DNA of 64,000 nt from Staphylococcus sp. 17KM0847 (GTDB lineage: Bacteria; Bacillota; Bacilli; Staphylococcales; Staphylococcaceae): NCBI RefSeq assembly GCF_013463155.1, contig NZ_CP040781.1, positions 868,001-932,000 of the forward strand, given 5' to 3'. The position numbers and the translations under genes are program-made. Below the pieces are notes generated by a model. The model saw only the letters and a list, made by a program, of their open reading frames with translations, ran no database searches and was not told the origin of the DNA. Shown in pieces: positions 48,658 to 62,444 of the stretch (its first letter is position 1; each line of letters starts with the position of its first letter).

Positions 48658-49950
48658 ATGTTTGTCGATCAAGTTAAAATATTTTTAAAAGCTGGTGATG
48701 GCGGTAACGGTATTACGGCATATCGCCGTGAAAAATATGTTCCTTTTGGAGGACCAGCTGGAGGTGATGGCGGTCGTGGTGCATCTGTTGTTTTTGAAGT
48801 AGATGAGGGATTACGAACGTTGATGGACTTTAGATACCAACGTCATTTTAAAGCCAAAAAAGGTGAAAATGGTCAAAGTAGTAATATGCACGGTAAAAAT
48901 GCACAAGATTTAGTGTTGAAAGTACCACCTGGCACAATCGTTAAAGATGCTATGACAGGGCAGACTTTGGCTGATCTTGTTGAACATGAGCAGCAAGCCG
49001 TTATTGCTAAAGGTGGACGAGGGGGGCGAGGTAACTCTCGTTTTGCAACACCTAAAAATCCAGCACCAGATTTTAGTGAAAATGGTGAACCAGGTGAAGA
49101 AATAGAAGTTATTTTAGAGTTGAAGTTACTCGCTGATGTAGGTTTGGTCGGTTTTCCAAGCGTCGGTAAGTCTACACTATTGTCTATGGTTTCTAAAGCA
49201 AAACCTAAGATTGGTGCGTATCATTTTACAACAATCCAACCTAATCTCGGTGTTGTTGTTACGCCAGATCAACGTAGCTTTGTTATGGCAGACTTGCCAG
49301 GACTTATTGAAGGGGCGTCGGAGGGTGTCGGATTAGGACATCAATTTTTACGCCATGTTGAGCGAACAAAAGTTATTGTCCATGTGATTGATATGAGTGG
49401 CATGGAAGGTCGTGATCCGTATGAAGATTATGTAACGATTAACCAAGAACTTCGCGCATATCAACAACGCTTGGAAGAACGCCCACAAATTATTGTAGCA
49501 AATAAGATGGATATGCCAGATGCAGCAGAGCAATTAGAACTTTTTAAAGGGCAACTTGATGCAGATGTACCGGTTATTCCAATTTCATCATTTACGAGAG
49601 AAAATATTGACCAATTATTATATACAATTGCTAATGTATTAGAAGAAGTTAAAGATATGGATTTTAATGCGGAAGAAGATACGCATGATATGAATCATCG
49701 CGTTCTTTATAAACATACACCATCTCAAGATAAGTTTGAAATTTCTAGAGATGATGACGGTGCTTATGTTGTAAGTGGTAACGCAATAGAAAGAATGTTT
49801 AAAATGACAGACTTTAACAGTGATCCGGCTGTACGTCGTTTTGCAAGACAAATGCGTTCAATGGGAATTGATGATGCATTACGCGAAAGAGGCGCTGAAA
49901 ATGGAGATATTGTAAGAATACTGGGTGGCGAATTTGAATTTGTTGAATAA
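48658..49950 (+). CDS. obgE: GTPase ObgE/CgtA
   Basis: Essential ribosome-assembly and stress GTPase, 430 residues from ATG 48658 (SD gaggtg). Glycine-rich Obg fold ([27 protein letters not shown]) at the N-terminus; G domain with G1 GFPSVGKST near residue 165, G3 DLPGLIEGA and G4 NKMD; C-terminal OCT domain (about 350-430). First gene of a run leading through the ACT protein to ruvAB. Confidence 0.97.
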   Translation: MFVDQVKIFLKAGDGGNGITAYRREKYVPFGGPAGGDGGRGASVVFEVDEGLRTLMDFRYQRHFKAKKGENGQSSNMHGKNAQDLVLKVPPGTIVKDAMTGQTLADLVEHEQQAVIAKGGRGGRGNSRFATPKNPAPDFSENGEPGEEIEVILELKLLADVGLVGFPSVGKSTLLSMVSKAKPKIGAYHFTTIQPNLGVVVTPDQRSFVMADLPGLIEGASEGVGLGHQFLRHVERTKVIVHVIDMSGMEGRDPYEDYVTINQELRAYQQRLEERPQIIVANKMDMPDAAEQLELFKGQLDADVPVIPISSFTRENIDQLLYTIANVLEEVKDMDFNAEEDTHDMNHRVLYKHTPSQDKFEISRDDDGAYVVSGNAIERMFKMTDFNSDPAVRRFARQMRSMGIDDALRERGAENGDIVRILGGEFEFVE

Positions 49951-49974
49951 TATTGAAATAAAGGGGCAAATCTT

Positions 49975-50418
49975 ATGAAACATAAATTTTATTTAATTCG
50001 AGAAGATGTACTACCACATGTTGTAGAAAAGGTGCTAGATGTAAAAGCAGCACTTAAAGAAGACCCCTCATTAACAGTTCAAGAAGCCGTCATACAGCAT
50101 GATTGTTCGCGTAGTGCTTTTTATAAATATCGCGATACGATATTTCCATTAGAAGATGTGAAAAAAGATTTAGAAGCGTTTACTATTATTTTGTTTGTCA
50201 ATGATAAAGTAGGGATTCTCGCACATATTCTTGAGAAGTTATCAGCACTTAAACTCTCAGTGTTGACGATTCATCAAAGTGTACCTATTGATCAAAAGGC
50301 ATCTATTACTTTATCGTTAAATGCCAGTCAAGCCGCTTTAAATGCGTATGAAATTATTAATGAGTTGCGGCAAATGGATTATGTCTATAATGTTGATATT
50401 ATTGGTATGAATATGTAA
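49975..50418 (+). CDS. pheB: ACT-domain protein (UPF0735, PheB-like)
   Basis: 147 residues: a helix-turn-helix-like N-terminal part ([26 protein letters not shown]) and a C-terminal ACT domain (about 70-145: [22 protein letters not shown]) that may bind an amino acid. In B. subtilis the same gene lies between obg and pheA; here no pheA follows, and ruvA is next after 14 bases. Function unproven. Confidence 0.85.
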   Translation: MKHKFYLIREDVLPHVVEKVLDVKAALKEDPSLTVQEAVIQHDCSRSAFYKYRDTIFPLEDVKKDLEAFTIILFVNDKVGILAHILEKLSALKLSVLTIHQSVPIDQKASITLSLNASQAALNAYEIINELRQMDYVYNVDIIGMNM

Positions 50419-50432
50419 GGAGAAGAATAACG

Positions 50433-51035
50433 ATGTATGCATATATTCGTGGAATGATTACTGAGCTTCACCCTACACATATTGTCGTAGAAACAAGTTC
50501 GGGGATAGGATATGAAATTCAAACACCGAATTCATATCGTTTTCAAAGTCAATTAATGCAGCAGAGTGTAATCTATACATCATTAATTGTACGTGAAGAT
50601 GCACAGTTGCTTTATGGTTTTATCAATCAAGAAGAAAAAGCAATGTTTTTAAACCTTATTAAAGTGACGGGAATAGGCCCTAAGTCAGCACTGGCTATTT
50701 TAGCTGCAAGCACACCGGTACAAGTTAAGCGAGCAATTGAAAATGAAGATGATGCTTATCTAACACAATTCCCGGGCATTGGTAAAAAGACGGCTCGCCA
50801 AATTGTATTGGATCTTAAAGGGAAAGTAACGATAACAGCAGATGAAGAAGAAGTACAACTTACTGCTGAAGGGTCATCTTATAGCCATCAAATATGTGAA
50901 GAAGCATTGTTAGCTCTAAGTGCTTTAGGTTATTCTAAACGGGAGTTACAAAAGGTGGATAAAGCAATGCAGAAACAAACATTTGATACTGTTGATGAGG
51001 CGGTAAAGTTTGGATTAAAACAACTGATATCTTAG
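50433..51035 (+). CDS. ruvA: Holliday junction helicase subunit RuvA
   Basis: 200 residues; tetramer that grips Holliday junctions for RuvB. OB-fold N-terminus ([20 protein letters not shown]), two helix-hairpin-helix motifs ([26 protein letters not shown]) and a C-terminal domain for RuvB contact. SD ggagaag. ruvB starts ten bases after the stop. Confidence 0.97.
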   Translation: MYAYIRGMITELHPTHIVVETSSGIGYEIQTPNSYRFQSQLMQQSVIYTSLIVREDAQLLYGFINQEEKAMFLNLIKVTGIGPKSALAILAASTPVQVKRAIENEDDAYLTQFPGIGKKTARQIVLDLKGKVTITADEEEVQLTAEGSSYSHQICEEALLALSALGYSKRELQKVDKAMQKQTFDTVDEAVKFGLKQLIS

Positions 51036-51045
51036 GAGGGATTGT

Positions 51046-52044
51046 ATGGAGCAAGATCGCATGGTGGATGGCCATGAGCATGTAACGGATCAAGATTTTG
51101 AATTGTCTTTGCGACCTGAACGTTTACGTCAATATATTGGACAAGCAGCTATTAAATCAAATTTAGAAGTCTTTATTCAAGCAGCAAAGTTACGACAAGA
51201 GCCGTTAGATCATGTACTCTTATTTGGACCTCCGGGATTAGGTAAGACGACATTGTCACATATTATCGCAAATGAAATGGATGTTAATATGCGCACTGTT
51301 TCGGGACCTTCTATCGAAAGACCGGGGGATTTAGCAGCTATTTTGACAGGCTTACAACCCGGAGATGTACTTTTTATCGATGAGATACATCGCTTGAGCA
51401 GTGTTGTTGAAGAAGTATTGTATCCTGCGATGGAAGATTTTTTCTTAGATATTATTGTTGGAAAAGGCGAAGAAGCAAGAAGTATTCGAATTGATTTACC
51501 ACCATTTACTTTAGTTGGTGCAACAACCCGAGCGGGTAGCTTAACCAGTCCTCTACGTGATCGTTTTGGCGTGCATTTACGATTGGAGTATTACAGTGAT
51601 GAGGATTTACAGCATATTATCACGCGTACAGCAGAAGTCCTCGGAACATCTATTGATCAAGAGAGTGCACGTGAGATTGCTAAGCGCAGTAGAGGTACAC
51701 CACGTATCGCTAATCGTCTGTTGAAAAGAATACGTGATTTTCAACAAGTCAACCAAGATGATATGATTTATATTGATACGACTAAGCATGCGTTACAGTT
51801 GTTACAAGTAGATGATCAAGGATTAGATTATATCGATCATAAGATGATGGCATGTATTATTGAACAGTATAATGGAGGTCCTGTTGGCTTGGATACGATT
51901 GCAGTGTCTATCGGAGAAGAACGTGTGACGATTGAAGATGTATATGAGCCGTTTTTGATTCAAAAAGGATTTTTAGAGCGGACACCACGTGGTCGAAAAG
52001 CAACACCATTTGCATATGAACACTTTCATGATTTTAAAGAGTAA
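51046..52044 (+). CDS. ruvB: Holliday junction helicase ATPase RuvB
   Basis: AAA+ branch-migration motor, 332 residues. Walker [10 protein letters not shown], Walker B DEIHRL, sensor [10 protein letters not shown], arginine finger region LRDRFG, and a winged-helix C-terminus ([15 protein letters not shown]). SD ggaggga. Upstream of queA in the same run. Confidence 0.97.
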   Translation: MEQDRMVDGHEHVTDQDFELSLRPERLRQYIGQAAIKSNLEVFIQAAKLRQEPLDHVLLFGPPGLGKTTLSHIIANEMDVNMRTVSGPSIERPGDLAAILTGLQPGDVLFIDEIHRLSSVVEEVLYPAMEDFFLDIIVGKGEEARSIRIDLPPFTLVGATTRAGSLTSPLRDRFGVHLRLEYYSDEDLQHIITRTAEVLGTSIDQESAREIAKRSRGTPRIANRLLKRIRDFQQVNQDDMIYIDTTKHALQLLQVDDQGLDYIDHKMMACIIEQYNGGPVGLDTIAVSIGEERVTIEDVYEPFLIQKGFLERTPRGRKATPFAYEHFHDFKE

Positions 52045-52056
52045 GGAGTAAACATC

Positions 52057-53082
52057 TTGAATATAGAAGCGTTTGATTATGATTTACCGGAGTCTTTAAT
52101 TGCTCAGACCCCCTTAAAAGCAAGAGATACAAGTCGATTATTATTTTTGAATAAAACTACTGGAGACATAGAAGACTTACATTTTAAAGATATATTACGT
52201 TTTTTCCGTCCGGGTGATACACTCGTCCTAAATGATACTAAAGTGATGCCAGCTCGACTATTCGGTGTCAAAGTCGAAACGAATGCACAAGTCGAAATGC
52301 TTATGCTCACACAAATAGAAGGTAATGACTGGGAAGTATTATTAAAACCGGCGAAGCGTATTAAAGTAGGTCAATCATTGAGTTTCGGTGATGGTAAAAT
52401 TATAGCAACATGTATTAAAACGTTAGAGCAAGGGGGTAGGGTGATGCGTCTAACCTATGATGGGATATTGCAAGAAAGGTTAGATGAGTTAGGTGAAATG
52501 CCACTCCCACCATATATAAAAGAGCGACTAGATGATAAGGATCGCTATCAAACTGTATATGCGAAAGAAACAGGTTCAGCTGCTGCCCCCACTGCTGGGT
52601 TACATTTTACGGATACATTATTAGAAGAAGTGCAAAATAAAGGTGTCCGCCTAGCTTTTGTTACATTACATGTAGGATTGGGGACATTTCGCCCAGTGAG
52701 TGTTGAAAATATAGATGATCATAAAATGCACAGTGAATATTATACTGTGTCACAAGAAACAGCTGATTTATTAAACCAAACACATGCAGAAGGTCATCGT
52801 ATCATTTCAGTAGGCACGACAACGACGCGCACACTAGAAACGATTCGCCGTGATTATGATACTTTTGTAGCAACGAGTGGCTGGACAGATATTTTTATTT
52901 ATCCGGGTTTTGAATTTAAAGCAATAGATGGCTTGATTACGAATTTTCACTTGCCTAAGTCTACACTTGTGATGCTCGTTTCTGCATTCAGTACACGTCA
53001 ATATGTCTTGAACGCCTATCGACATGCTGTTCAAGAGGGGTACCGTTTTTTTAGTTTTGGTGACGCGATGATTATAATTTAG
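52057..53082 (+). CDS. queA: S-adenosylmethionine:tRNA ribosyltransferase-isomerase
   Basis: Second last step of queuosine synthesis: transfers ribosyl from SAM to preQ1 in tRNA; 341 residues. Start TTG at 52057 behind SD aaggag, giving [17 protein letters not shown] as in the family. Motifs PARLFG, LPLPPYIK and [10 protein letters not shown] are present. Directly before tgt, its pathway partner. Confidence 0.96.
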   Translation: MNIEAFDYDLPESLIAQTPLKARDTSRLLFLNKTTGDIEDLHFKDILRFFRPGDTLVLNDTKVMPARLFGVKVETNAQVEMLMLTQIEGNDWEVLLKPAKRIKVGQSLSFGDGKIIATCIKTLEQGGRVMRLTYDGILQERLDELGEMPLPPYIKERLDDKDRYQTVYAKETGSAAAPTAGLHFTDTLLEEVQNKGVRLAFVTLHVGLGTFRPVSVENIDDHKMHSEYYTVSQETADLLNQTHAEGHRIISVGTTTTRTLETIRRDYDTFVATSGWTDIFIYPGFEFKAIDGLITNFHLPKSTLVMLVSAFSTRQYVLNAYRHAVQEGYRFFSFGDAMIII

Positions 53083-53088
53083 TATTAA

Positions 53089-54240
<1,152 letters not shown>

Positions 54241-54255
54241 ATAGGAGTATGATTT

Positions 54256-54519
54256 ATGTCTTCACTTATTAGTTTATTGCCACTAATATTATTATTTGTA
54301 GTTATGTGGTTCTTTATGATTCGCCCACAACAAAAACGTGCAAAAGAGCATCGTGAAATGGTGGAACAATTACAATCTGGTCAACGTGTTACAACAATTG
54401 GCGGTATCAAAGGAACAGTGCGTGCTGTGGATGAAACGACAGCAGTGCTTACTGTCAATGGTAAAGGTACAGAAATGACGTTTGAAAAGCAAGCGATTAA
54501 ACAAGTTGACCCTTCATAA
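54256..54519 (+). CDS. yajC: Preprotein translocase subunit YajC
   Basis: 87 residues: one N-terminal membrane span (about 3-22) followed by FMIRPQQKRAKEHREM and a small soluble domain (GQRVTTIGGIKGTVRAV). Accessory partner of SecDF in the Sec channel. SD ataggag, 15 bases after tgt. Confidence 0.95.
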   Translation: MSSLISLLPLILLFVVMWFFMIRPQQKRAKEHREMVEQLQSGQRVTTIGGIKGTVRAVDETTAVLTVNGKGTEMTFEKQAIKQVDPS

Positions 54520-54543
54520 TAATAGCAAACATCTATGAATGTA

Positions 54544-54594
54544 AATGAGAAGGGAAGGGCTGGGACAAAATGACTTGTTCCAGCCTATCTCATT
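54544..54594 (+). terminator. Hairpin between yajC and secDF
   Basis: Core stem ggctgggacaa / ttgttccagcc (54558-54585), extended by aatgaga / tctcatt. No long T run, so it may be an RNA-processing or attenuating structure instead of a full terminator. Confidence 0.5.
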
Positions 54595-54664
54595 GGTTTG
54601 AGTGGTCATGAAAGACGTACATCCCTATTATTAAAAATGTATGAGAAATAAATGAGGTGTTTAT

Positions 54665-56944
54665 GTGAAAAAGATAAGTAGGTTGGTTGCCTTTTTTATA
54701 TTAGTTGCATTGCTTTTTGGTGTGATGACAACAACGTATAAAAGTGTGGTCAAAGATGTAAACTTAGGGCTAGATCTTCAAGGTGGTTTTGAAGTGCTTT
54801 ATCAAGTTGACCCGCTACAAAAAGGTGACAAAATAGATAATACAGCAGTAGAGTCCACGGCTAAAACATTAGAACGACGTGTCAATGTACTCGGTGTTTC
54901 TGAACCTAAAATTCAAGTGGAAGATAAAAACCGTATTCGTGTACAGTTGGCAGGTGTTAAAGATCAAAATCAAGCACGTAAAATTTTATCGTCACAAGCC
55001 AATTTAACAATTCGTGATGCAGACGATAAAGTGTTGTTAACAGGTAAAGACTTAGTACAAGGTTCTGCCAAACAAGAGTTCAAACAAAATACGAATGCAC
55101 CTGCTGTTACGTTTAAATTAAAAGACAGTAAAAAGTTTGGTAAAGTCACAGAAGAAATCTCAAAAAAAGATGAAAATGTGATGGTTGTATGGTTGGATTT
55201 CAAAAAAGGTGACAGCTATCAAGATGAAAAAACAAAAGAAGATCCTAAATATATTTCAGCTGCTACTGTCGATCAACCTATTAATTCATCAAACGTTGAA
55301 ATCTCTGGTGGTTTCCAAGGTGAACAAGGTATTGTAGAAGCAAAACAAATTGCAGACTTACTCAATTCAGGTTCACTCCCTGTTGATTTAAAAGAAATTT
55401 ATTCAACATCTGTCGGTGCGCAATTTGGTCAAGATGCTTTAGATAAAACTATTTTTGCATCTGTATTAGGTATTGGTGTCATTTTCTTATTTATGTTGAT
55501 GTTCTATCATATCCCAGGTGCGATAGCAGTGATTACACTGACAACATATATTTATTTAACCATGGTTGCTTTTAACTTTATTGGTGGTGTATTAACACTC
55601 CCTGGTTTAGCTGCACTTGTACTCGGTGTAGGGATGGCTGTTGATGCCAATATCATCATGTATGAACGTATTAAAGATGAAATTCGTATAGGACGAACGT
55701 TGAAACAAGCCTATAAAAAAGCAAATAAAAGTTCATTTATTACGATTTTAGATGCGAACTTAACAACGGTACTCGCTGCAACGGTACTCTTTTTCTTTGG
55801 TGAGAGTTCAGTTAAAGGTTTTGCAACAATGCTTTTACTCGCCATCCTAATGAGTTTCGTAACAGCCGTTTTCTTAACGCGTATTTTATTATCATTGCTT
55901 GTTCACTCAAACTTCTTCAAAAAGAAAATGTGGTTATTTGGTGTTAAACGTAAACAAATTCATGATATTAACGAAGGTTATGATGTACCAGACTTACATA
56001 CACCATATGACAAAATCGACTTTATGAAGTTAGCAAAGCCATTGTTTGCATTGAGTGGCATAGTGATTATTGCAGGTGTAGTGATTCTTTCTATCTTCAA
56101 ATTAAACTTAGGTATCGACTTTACTTCTGGGACACGTGCGGACTTCCAAGCAGATCAACCTTTGAAGCAAGTCCAAATTGAGAAAAAATTAGAAGATATT
56201 GACCTTAAACCTAATCAAATGTCTATTGGTGGTAATCATGATCAAAATGTTTCTATGCAATACAAACATGATTTGACTAAAGAAGAAATTGCTAAGCTCA
56301 AAGATACATTGAGCGATGAATATAAAGGCGAATTATCAGTAAATACCGTATCGCCAACTATTGGTCAAGAGTTAGCGAAAAACGCTATGATGGCTGTATT
56401 GATTGCATCCATCGGTATGATTATTTATATTACATTGCGATTTGAATGGCGAATGGGTATTTCTTCTATTATTTCGCTATTGCATGATGCTTTTATGATT
56501 ATTGCTGTCTTTAGTTTGTTGCGTTTAGAAGTGGATATTACATTTATCGCAGCAGTATTAACTATTATCGGTTATTCAATCAATGATACAATTGTTACGT
56601 TTGACCGTGTGCGTGAGATGTTAACGAATATTAAAGTGATTACAAAGGCAGAACAAATCGACTATATTGTTAATAGTTCAATTCGACAAACATTAACACG
56701 TTCGATTAATACAGTATTGACTGTTGTGGTTGTGGTGGTTGCACTGTTATTATTCGGTGCATCAAGTATTTTTAATTTCTCATTAGCTTTACTCATTGGT
56801 TTATTATCAGGTGTATATTCATCAATCTTTATCGCCGTACCATTATGGGGAATGTTGAAGAAAAGAGAATTGCGTAAATCTGAAAACCATAAACTTGTTG
56901 TATACAAACGCAAACGTACAAATGAAGAGAAAGTATTAGTTTGA
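54665..56944 (+). CDS. secDF: Fused protein-export protein SecDF
   Basis: Proton-driven partner of SecYEG, with SecD and SecF joined in one chain of 759 residues as in Bacillus and Staphylococcus. The SecD half (1 to about 420) has GLDLQGGFEVLYQVD, a large extracellular P1 domain and GMAVDANIIMYERIKDE. The SecF half (about 450-745) has LGIDFTSGTRADF and YSINDTIVTFDRVRE. About 12 membrane segments. GTG start. A strong terminator follows. Confidence 0.97.
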   Translation: MKKISRLVAFFILVALLFGVMTTTYKSVVKDVNLGLDLQGGFEVLYQVDPLQKGDKIDNTAVESTAKTLERRVNVLGVSEPKIQVEDKNRIRVQLAGVKDQNQARKILSSQANLTIRDADDKVLLTGKDLVQGSAKQEFKQNTNAPAVTFKLKDSKKFGKVTEEISKKDENVMVVWLDFKKGDSYQDEKTKEDPKYISAATVDQPINSSNVEISGGFQGEQGIVEAKQIADLLNSGSLPVDLKEIYSTSVGAQFGQDALDKTIFASVLGIGVIFLFMLMFYHIPGAIAVITLTTYIYLTMVAFNFIGGVLTLPGLAALVLGVGMAVDANIIMYERIKDEIRIGRTLKQAYKKANKSSFITILDANLTTVLAATVLFFFGESSVKGFATMLLLAILMSFVTAVFLTRILLSLLVHSNFFKKKMWLFGVKRKQIHDINEGYDVPDLHTPYDKIDFMKLAKPLFALSGIVIIAGVVILSIFKLNLGIDFTSGTRADFQADQPLKQVQIEKKLEDIDLKPNQMSIGGNHDQNVSMQYKHDLTKEEIAKLKDTLSDEYKGELSVNTVSPTIGQELAKNAMMAVLIASIGMIIYITLRFEWRMGISSIISLLHDAFMIIAVFSLLRLEVDITFIAAVLTIIGYSINDTIVTFDRVREMLTNIKVITKAEQIDYIVNSSIRQTLTRSINTVLTVVVVVVALLLFGASSIFNFSLALLIGLLSGVYSSIFIAVPLWGMLKKRELRKSENHKLVVYKRKRTNEEKVLV

Positions 56945-56948
56945 TTTA

Positions 56949-56992
56949 TAGAAATGAGCATGTAACAATACAATGTTGCATGCTCATTTCTA
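56949..56992 (+). terminator. secDF terminator
   Basis: Perfect 14-bp stem tagaaatgagcatg / catgctcatttcta five bases after the stop; the U-tract is weak on this strand, and the stem could act in both directions. Confidence 0.7.
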
Positions 56993-57095
56993 TGGTTTGA
57001 GAGAACGAATATTGTTATTTGATCATATGATGAATAACTTGCTAGGCTTTATCTTACTTTAATAAGTGATACTTTTTATTTCATGTTATTTCGTA

Positions 57096-57101
57096 TATAA
57101 T
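57096..57101 (+). promoter_or_regulatory. recJ promoter -10
   Basis: TATAAT 28 bases before the recJ start codon. The -35 is unclear (ttttta at 17 bases), so only the -10 is marked. Confidence 0.4.
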
Positions 57102-57129
57102 ACCTGTGTGTAGAAAGAGGCAGATAAAT

Positions 57130-59415
57130 ATGATACGACCAAAATATCAATGGCTTACAAGTCATAATGACCAAACAATCAGTCAGGATGTTATTCAACA
57201 ATTTAATATTACGCCAATTATGCAACACATTTTGGAAGGAAAAGGGATTGTAAGTGAACATGAGATTGCACAATTGTTAGCACCTGATACGCAACATGAT
57301 GTTCATTTATTAAGTGATATTTCTAAAGCTGTTACACGTATTCAGCAAGCAATCGATGAAGAGGCCCCGATTCTTGTTTACGGTGATTATGATGCAGACG
57401 GTGTCACTTCAACAACCATTATGGTAGATGCCTTACGCCGATTAGGTGCAGTTGTTGGCTGGTATATTCCAAATCGCTTTACAGAGGGATACGGTCCGAG
57501 TGAACATGCTTTTCGCAATGCTGTTGATGAAGGGGTCTCATTGATTATTACCGTTGATAACGGCATTCAAGGACATCACGAAATTGATATTGTACAGTCA
57601 CTCGGGGTAGATGTTATTGTGACAGACCATCATGAAATCGGTGAAACACTTCCGAATGCATATGCGATTGTTCATCCTATGCATCCAGAATATAACTATC
57701 CATGTCGCCATTTATGTGGTGCTGGTGTGGCACTTAAAGTAGCAGAGGCGCTATTGCAACATGACATTCCTCATACCTATTGGGGGCTTGCAGCAATTGG
57801 GACAGTAGCTGACTTAGTACCACTTACAGATGAAAATCGCTTAATTGTTAAAAGAGGTTTACAATACTTAAATGAGCACAGACCCCTCTCTATTACGGCA
57901 CTGCTTAAAGAGGCAAGCTATGAAGATGAGATTACAGAAGAGACAATAGGCTTTTTAATAGGACCTCGATTAAATGCAGTAGGGAGATTAGAAGATGCGC
58001 AACTTGCTGTTGAGTTGCTGATGGCAGAAGATGAAGAAGAGGCACACTTTTTAGCGGAACAAGTAGCACACTTTAATCAGGAGCGTAAAGATATCGTAAG
58101 CCAAATTGCTGAAGAAGCTTTAGCTATGGCAGAAGATTATGTCGAACGTGGGGATCGCTTTTTAGTGTTAGCCCAACGAGATTGGCATGAAGGGGTATTG
58201 GGTATTGTTGCTTCACGAATTGTTGAAACATATCACTTACCTACAATGGTATTAAATATAGATGAAAGCCAAGCACACGCAAAAGGCTCTGCTCGTAGTA
58301 TTGAGCAAGTTTCAATGTTCGAGGCACTTTCTCAGCAGTCTGATTGGATCGATAAGTTCGGTGGACACCACATGGCTGCAGGTTTAACGTTATCCATTGA
58401 AAATATAGAAGTATTACGTCAAAATCTAAACAAATGGATGGATAAACAATATGAAGGTGTTTCGTTACAGCCGACACAATCTGTAGATGCTGTATTGGCC
58501 GTTGAAGATATTACTGTTGACAATATTCAAGCACTCAATCGCTTGCGTCCGTTTGGTACAGGGTTTCAAAAGCCTATTTTACAACTCAATCATATGCCAA
58601 TTAAACAGGTCAAGGCGATTGGTCAACAACAAAACCATCTTAAAGTCTCTTTTGATGTACAACAAAACTTACAAGGACTATATTGGAATCAAGGTGCATT
58701 AGCTGGTGAATTGATGGTAGGTCAAACGATTGATGTCATCGGAGCGTTACAAGTTAATGAATGGAATGGCAACCGTTCAGCGCAAATGGTATTAACAGAT
58801 ATTGCAAGTGATGAGCGCCAAATCTTAGATTATCGCAGTAAAAGTAAAAAGTTGCCACATTTTGATGATGACGCTCAGGTTTGCTACTGCATTCACCCAA
58901 GTCGTGATAAAAAGAAAGAAAACGAGTTTTATTATGGTGAGTCAATACCCGAAATGTATGATAAATGTGTTCTACTCGACTTACCATTGACGATGGAAGA
59001 CTTTAGAGCAGCATTTCAAAATTTATCAGCTTCGCAAATTTACCTCGTTTTTGCACATGAGCGTTCGATTTATTTTGAAGGTATGCCACCAAAAGCACAG
59101 TTCAAAGCATGTTATAAAGCAATATTGCAAAGAGGCAAAACCAATCTTGCACAAGAGGGTGTTGCTTTATGTCAGCATTTGAACATCAAACCGGACATGC
59201 TTAAATTTATCTTAAAAGTTTTTCTCGACTTAAATCTTATTACACAAAAAGATGGTATAATTGAAGTGGTAACACAGTCTGATAAACGTGATATTACATC
59301 AAGTCGAGTCTATCAAGCACGTTTACAGCGTATGGAAGTAGAAAAATATTTACTTTATGATGAATTTCGTGCAGTGCAAGTTGCAATCGAAAAAGAACTG
59401 TCACGTGCGAATTAG
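57130..59415 (+). CDS. recJ: Single-stranded-DNA exonuclease RecJ
   Basis: 5'-3' exonuclease for recombination and mismatch repair, 761 residues from ATG 57130 (SD agagg); a GTG eight codons upstream overlaps the promoter. DHH-family motifs [24 protein letters not shown] and [12 protein letters not shown]1 motif [10 protein letters not shown]; then the OB-fold and the C-terminal domain seen in firmicute RecJ. apt follows ten bases later. Confidence 0.95.
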   Translation: MIRPKYQWLTSHNDQTISQDVIQQFNITPIMQHILEGKGIVSEHEIAQLLAPDTQHDVHLLSDISKAVTRIQQAIDEEAPILVYGDYDADGVTSTTIMVDALRRLGAVVGWYIPNRFTEGYGPSEHAFRNAVDEGVSLIITVDNGIQGHHEIDIVQSLGVDVIVTDHHEIGETLPNAYAIVHPMHPEYNYPCRHLCGAGVALKVAEALLQHDIPHTYWGLAAIGTVADLVPLTDENRLIVKRGLQYLNEHRPLSITALLKEASYEDEITEETIGFLIGPRLNAVGRLEDAQLAVELLMAEDEEEAHFLAEQVAHFNQERKDIVSQIAEEALAMAEDYVERGDRFLVLAQRDWHEGVLGIVASRIVETYHLPTMVLNIDESQAHAKGSARSIEQVSMFEALSQQSDWIDKFGGHHMAAGLTLSIENIEVLRQNLNKWMDKQYEGVSLQPTQSVDAVLAVEDITVDNIQALNRLRPFGTGFQKPILQLNHMPIKQVKAIGQQQNHLKVSFDVQQNLQGLYWNQGALAGELMVGQTIDVIGALQVNEWNGNRSAQMVLTDIASDERQILDYRSKSKKLPHFDDDAQVCYCIHPSRDKKKENEFYYGESIPEMYDKCVLLDLPLTMEDFRAAFQNLSASQIYLVFAHERSIYFEGMPPKAQFKACYKAILQRGKTNLAQEGVALCQHLNIKPDMLKFILKVFLDLNLITQKDGIIEVVTQSDKRDITSSRVYQARLQRMEVEKYLLYDEFRAVQVAIEKELSRAN

Positions 59416-59425
59416 GAGGATATAC

Positions 59426-59944
59426 ATGGACTTAAAACAATATGTGTCTGAAGTACAAGACTGGCCTAAAAAAGGTGTAAGTTTTAAAGATATCACAACG
59501 ATTATGGATAATGGTGAAGCGTATGGTTATGCAACCGACCAAATCGTTAAATATGCAAAAGAAAAAAATGTAGATATTGTCGTTGGTCCAGAGGCGCGAG
59601 GGTTTATTATTGGTTGCCCAGTCGCTTATGCAATGGGGATTGGCTTTGCACCCGTACGCAAAGAAGGCAAACTCCCACGAGAAGTGATTCGTTATGAATA
59701 TGATTTGGAATATGGCAGTAATGTCCTGACTATGCATGCAGATGCCATTAAACCCGGACAACGTGTACTCATTACAGATGATTTATTGGCAACAGGTGGA
59801 ACGATTGAAGCGGCGATTCGATTAGTGGAACAACAGGGTGGTATTGTCGCAGGTATCGCATTTATTATCGAGCTTGCTTATTTAAAAGGAATGGATAAAA
59901 TTAAAGACTACGATGTGATGTGTTTGATTTCATATGACGAATAA
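59426..59944 (+). CDS. apt: Adenine phosphoribosyltransferase
   Basis: Salvages adenine to AMP with PRPP; 172 residues from the ATG at 59426, after SD aggagga. PRPP motif [15 protein letters not shown]-terminal [15 protein letters not shown] is the family signature. Same order recJ-apt-rel as in B. subtilis, but a terminator and a promoter separate apt from rel here. Confidence 0.97.
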   Translation: MDLKQYVSEVQDWPKKGVSFKDITTIMDNGEAYGYATDQIVKYAKEKNVDIVVGPEARGFIIGCPVAYAMGIGFAPVRKEGKLPREVIRYEYDLEYGSNVLTMHADAIKPGQRVLITDDLLATGGTIEAAIRLVEQQGGIVAGIAFIIELAYLKGMDKIKDYDVMCLISYDE

Positions 59945-59985
59945 ACTACTGTCGTTGTATTGAAATATTACAATCGAAAAGATAT

Positions 59986-60019
59986 CAGCCCTTGCTATAT
60001 AGATGTAGCAAGGGTTTTT
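59986..60019 (+). terminator. recJ-apt terminator
   Basis: Nine-bp perfect stem cccttgcta / tagcaaggg followed by T5. Confidence 0.85.
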
Positions 60020-60180
60020 CATTGATATAAGAAATGATACATAAGTGAGAGTTGAACATATAAAGAAATTTTGAGTACTTGAAATATGTATTGTTTTTAT
60101 TGTACTTATGCTATGCATGAAAAATCAGATTTTATACTTCATCTTTGAAACATGATAAGATAAAAAGATACGTCATATAG

Positions 60181-60209
60181 TTCAATTATGATTACGCATG
60201 TAGTATGAT
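60181..60209 (+). promoter_or_regulatory. rel promoter
   Basis: TTCAAT, exactly 17 bases, TATGAT, 33 bases before the start codon. The rest of the 300-base apt-rel gap is A/T-rich without other clear structure. Confidence 0.55.
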
Positions 60210-60242
60210 AGAAGTATTATTGATAACGTCGGGGGTGTCCAC

Positions 60243-62432
60243 ATGAACAACGAATATCCATATAGTGCGGATGAGGTGCTACATAAAGCTAAAACATATC
60301 TTAGTGAGGAGCAGTATGCCTATGTATTAAAAAGTTATCATATCGCATACAAAGCACATGAAGGACAATTTCGTAAAAACGGCTTGCCATATATTATGCA
60401 TCCAATCCAAGTGGCAGGCATATTAACAGAGATGCATTTAGATGGACCAACGATTGTAGCGGGATTTCTACATGATGTGATAGAGGATACACCCTATACA
60501 TTTAATGATGTTGCAGAGATGTTCAATGTAGAGATTGCGACAATTGTTGACGGTGTTACAAAGTTAAAAAAAGTAAAGTACCGTTCAAAAGAAGAACAAC
60601 AGGCTGAAAATCATCGTAAATTATTTATTGCAATTGCAAAAGATGTACGTGTAATTCTTGTAAAGTTAGCGGATAGACTTCATAATATGCGAACATTACG
60701 TGCAATGCCACGTGAAAAACAAATTAGAATTTCTAAAGAAACATTAGAAATCTATGCACCACTTGCGCATCGTTTAGGGATTAATACAATTAAGTGGGAA
60801 TTAGAAGATATTGCTTTACGTTATATTGATAATGTTCAATATTTTAGAATTGTCAATCTCATGAAGAAAAAACGAAGTGAAAGAGAAGCCTATATTGATA
60901 ATGCAATCCAAAATATTCGTAAAGAAATGGATATTATGGATATTAATGGTGAGATCAATGGGCGTCCGAAACACATTTATAGCATTTACCGTAAAATGAT
61001 AAAACAAAAAAAACAGTTTGATCAAATCTTTGACTTGTTAGCTGTACGTGTCATTGTTCATTCAATTAAAGATTGTTATGCCGTGTTAGGTCTTGTACAT
61101 ACATTATGGAAACCTATGCCTGGTCGTTTTAAAGATTATATTGCTATGCCCAAACAAAATATGTACCAGTCTTTGCATACAACGGTCGTAGGTCCTAATG
61201 GAGATCCGCTTGAAATCCAAATCCGTACCTTTGAAATGCATGAAATTGCAGAACATGGTGTCGCTGCACATTGGGCATATAAAGAGGGAAAACAAGTTAC
61301 ACAAGACAATGAAACATATAATAAAAAGCTGAATTGGTTAAAAGAAATTGCTGAAACAGATCATACTTCTTCAGACGCACAAGAATTTATTGAATCTTTG
61401 AAGTTTGATTTACAGAGTGACAAAGTATATGCTTTTACGCCTGCGAGTGATGTGATCGAATTACCATATGGTGCCGTACCGATTGATTTTGCATATGCGA
61501 TTCATAGTGAAGTAGGAAATAAAATGATTGGTGCAAAGGTCAATGGTAAGATCGTACCGATTGATTATGTCCTTCAAACAGGCGATATTGTCGAAATTCG
61601 AACAAGTAAACATTCGTATGGTCCGAGTCGAGATTGGTTGAAAATTGTACGTTCATCAAGTGCTAAAAGTAAAATTAAGAGTTTCTTTAAAAAACAAGAT
61701 CGTTCCTCAAATATTGAAAAAGGTAAGTTTATGATTGAAGCAGAATTGAAAGAACAAGGGTTCAAAGTCGATGAAGTATTGACGGAAGCGAACATTAAAA
61801 TCGTTAATGAAAAATACAATTTTGCAAATGAATCCGACTTATACGCAGCGGTTGGTTTTGGTGGTGTCACTTCATTACAAATTGTAAATAAATTGACGGA
61901 ACGTATTCGTATTGAAAATAAACAAAAAGCATTGAACCAAGCACAAGAAGTGACCAAATCTGTACCGATTAAAGATCACATCACGACGGATTCAGGTGTT
62001 TATGTTGAGGGGCTAGATAATGTATTAATCAAGTTGTCTAAATGCTGTAATCCGATACCAGGGGATAAGATTTTAGGATATATTACTAAAGGACATGGTA
62101 TTAAAGTGCATCGAACAGACTGCCCGAATATCAAAAATGAAGATGAACGACTTATCGATGTAGAGTGGGTTAAATCTAAAAATGCAGCACAGAAATATCA
62201 AGTTGATTTAGAAGTGACTGCGTATGATCGCAATGGTTTACTCAATGAAGTTTTACAAGCTGTCAATAGCACGTCGAGTCATCTAATAAAAGTGTCAGGT
62301 AAGTCTGATATTGATAAAAATGCTGTTATTCATTTAAGTATTATGGTAAAAAATGTACATGAAGTGTTTAAAGTGGCAGATAAAATTAAACAACTCGGAG
62401 ATATTTATACGGTCACACGAGTTTGGAATTAG
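60243..62432 (+). CDS. rel: Bifunctional (p)ppGpp synthase/hydrolase Rel
   Basis: Stringent-response enzyme, long RSH type, 729 residues. HD hydrolase domain with HDVIEDT (about 80), synthetase domain with [13 protein letters not shown] (about 310), TGS domain (about 395-455: [24 protein letters not shown]), zinc-finger-like CC motif ([15 protein letters not shown]), and C-terminal ACT. Hydrolase and synthetase motifs are both intact, so it should make and degrade (p)ppGpp. dtd follows after 12 bases. Confidence 0.96.
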   Translation: MNNEYPYSADEVLHKAKTYLSEEQYAYVLKSYHIAYKAHEGQFRKNGLPYIMHPIQVAGILTEMHLDGPTIVAGFLHDVIEDTPYTFNDVAEMFNVEIATIVDGVTKLKKVKYRSKEEQQAENHRKLFIAIAKDVRVILVKLADRLHNMRTLRAMPREKQIRISKETLEIYAPLAHRLGINTIKWELEDIALRYIDNVQYFRIVNLMKKKRSEREAYIDNAIQNIRKEMDIMDINGEINGRPKHIYSIYRKMIKQKKQFDQIFDLLAVRVIVHSIKDCYAVLGLVHTLWKPMPGRFKDYIAMPKQNMYQSLHTTVVGPNGDPLEIQIRTFEMHEIAEHGVAAHWAYKEGKQVTQDNETYNKKLNWLKEIAETDHTSSDAQEFIESLKFDLQSDKVYAFTPASDVIELPYGAVPIDFAYAIHSEVGNKMIGAKVNGKIVPIDYVLQTGDIVEIRTSKHSYGPSRDWLKIVRSSSAKSKIKSFFKKQDRSSNIEKGKFMIEAELKEQGFKVDEVLTEANIKIVNEKYNFANESDLYAAVGFGGVTSLQIVNKLTERIRIENKQKALNQAQEVTKSVPIKDHITTDSGVYVEGLDNVLIKLSKCCNPIPGDKILGYITKGHGIKVHRTDCPNIKNEDERLIDVEWVKSKNAAQKYQVDLEVTAYDRNGLLNEVLQAVNSTSSHLIKVSGKSDIDKNAVIHLSIMVKNVHEVFKVADKIKQLGDIYTVTRVWN

Positions 62433-62444
62433 GAGTGTCTCATT

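Noticed and set aside
59930..60118. 62-codon minus-strand frame in the apt-rel gap
   Set aside because: Runs through the apt terminator; no SD, and a composition typical of random A/T-rich DNA.
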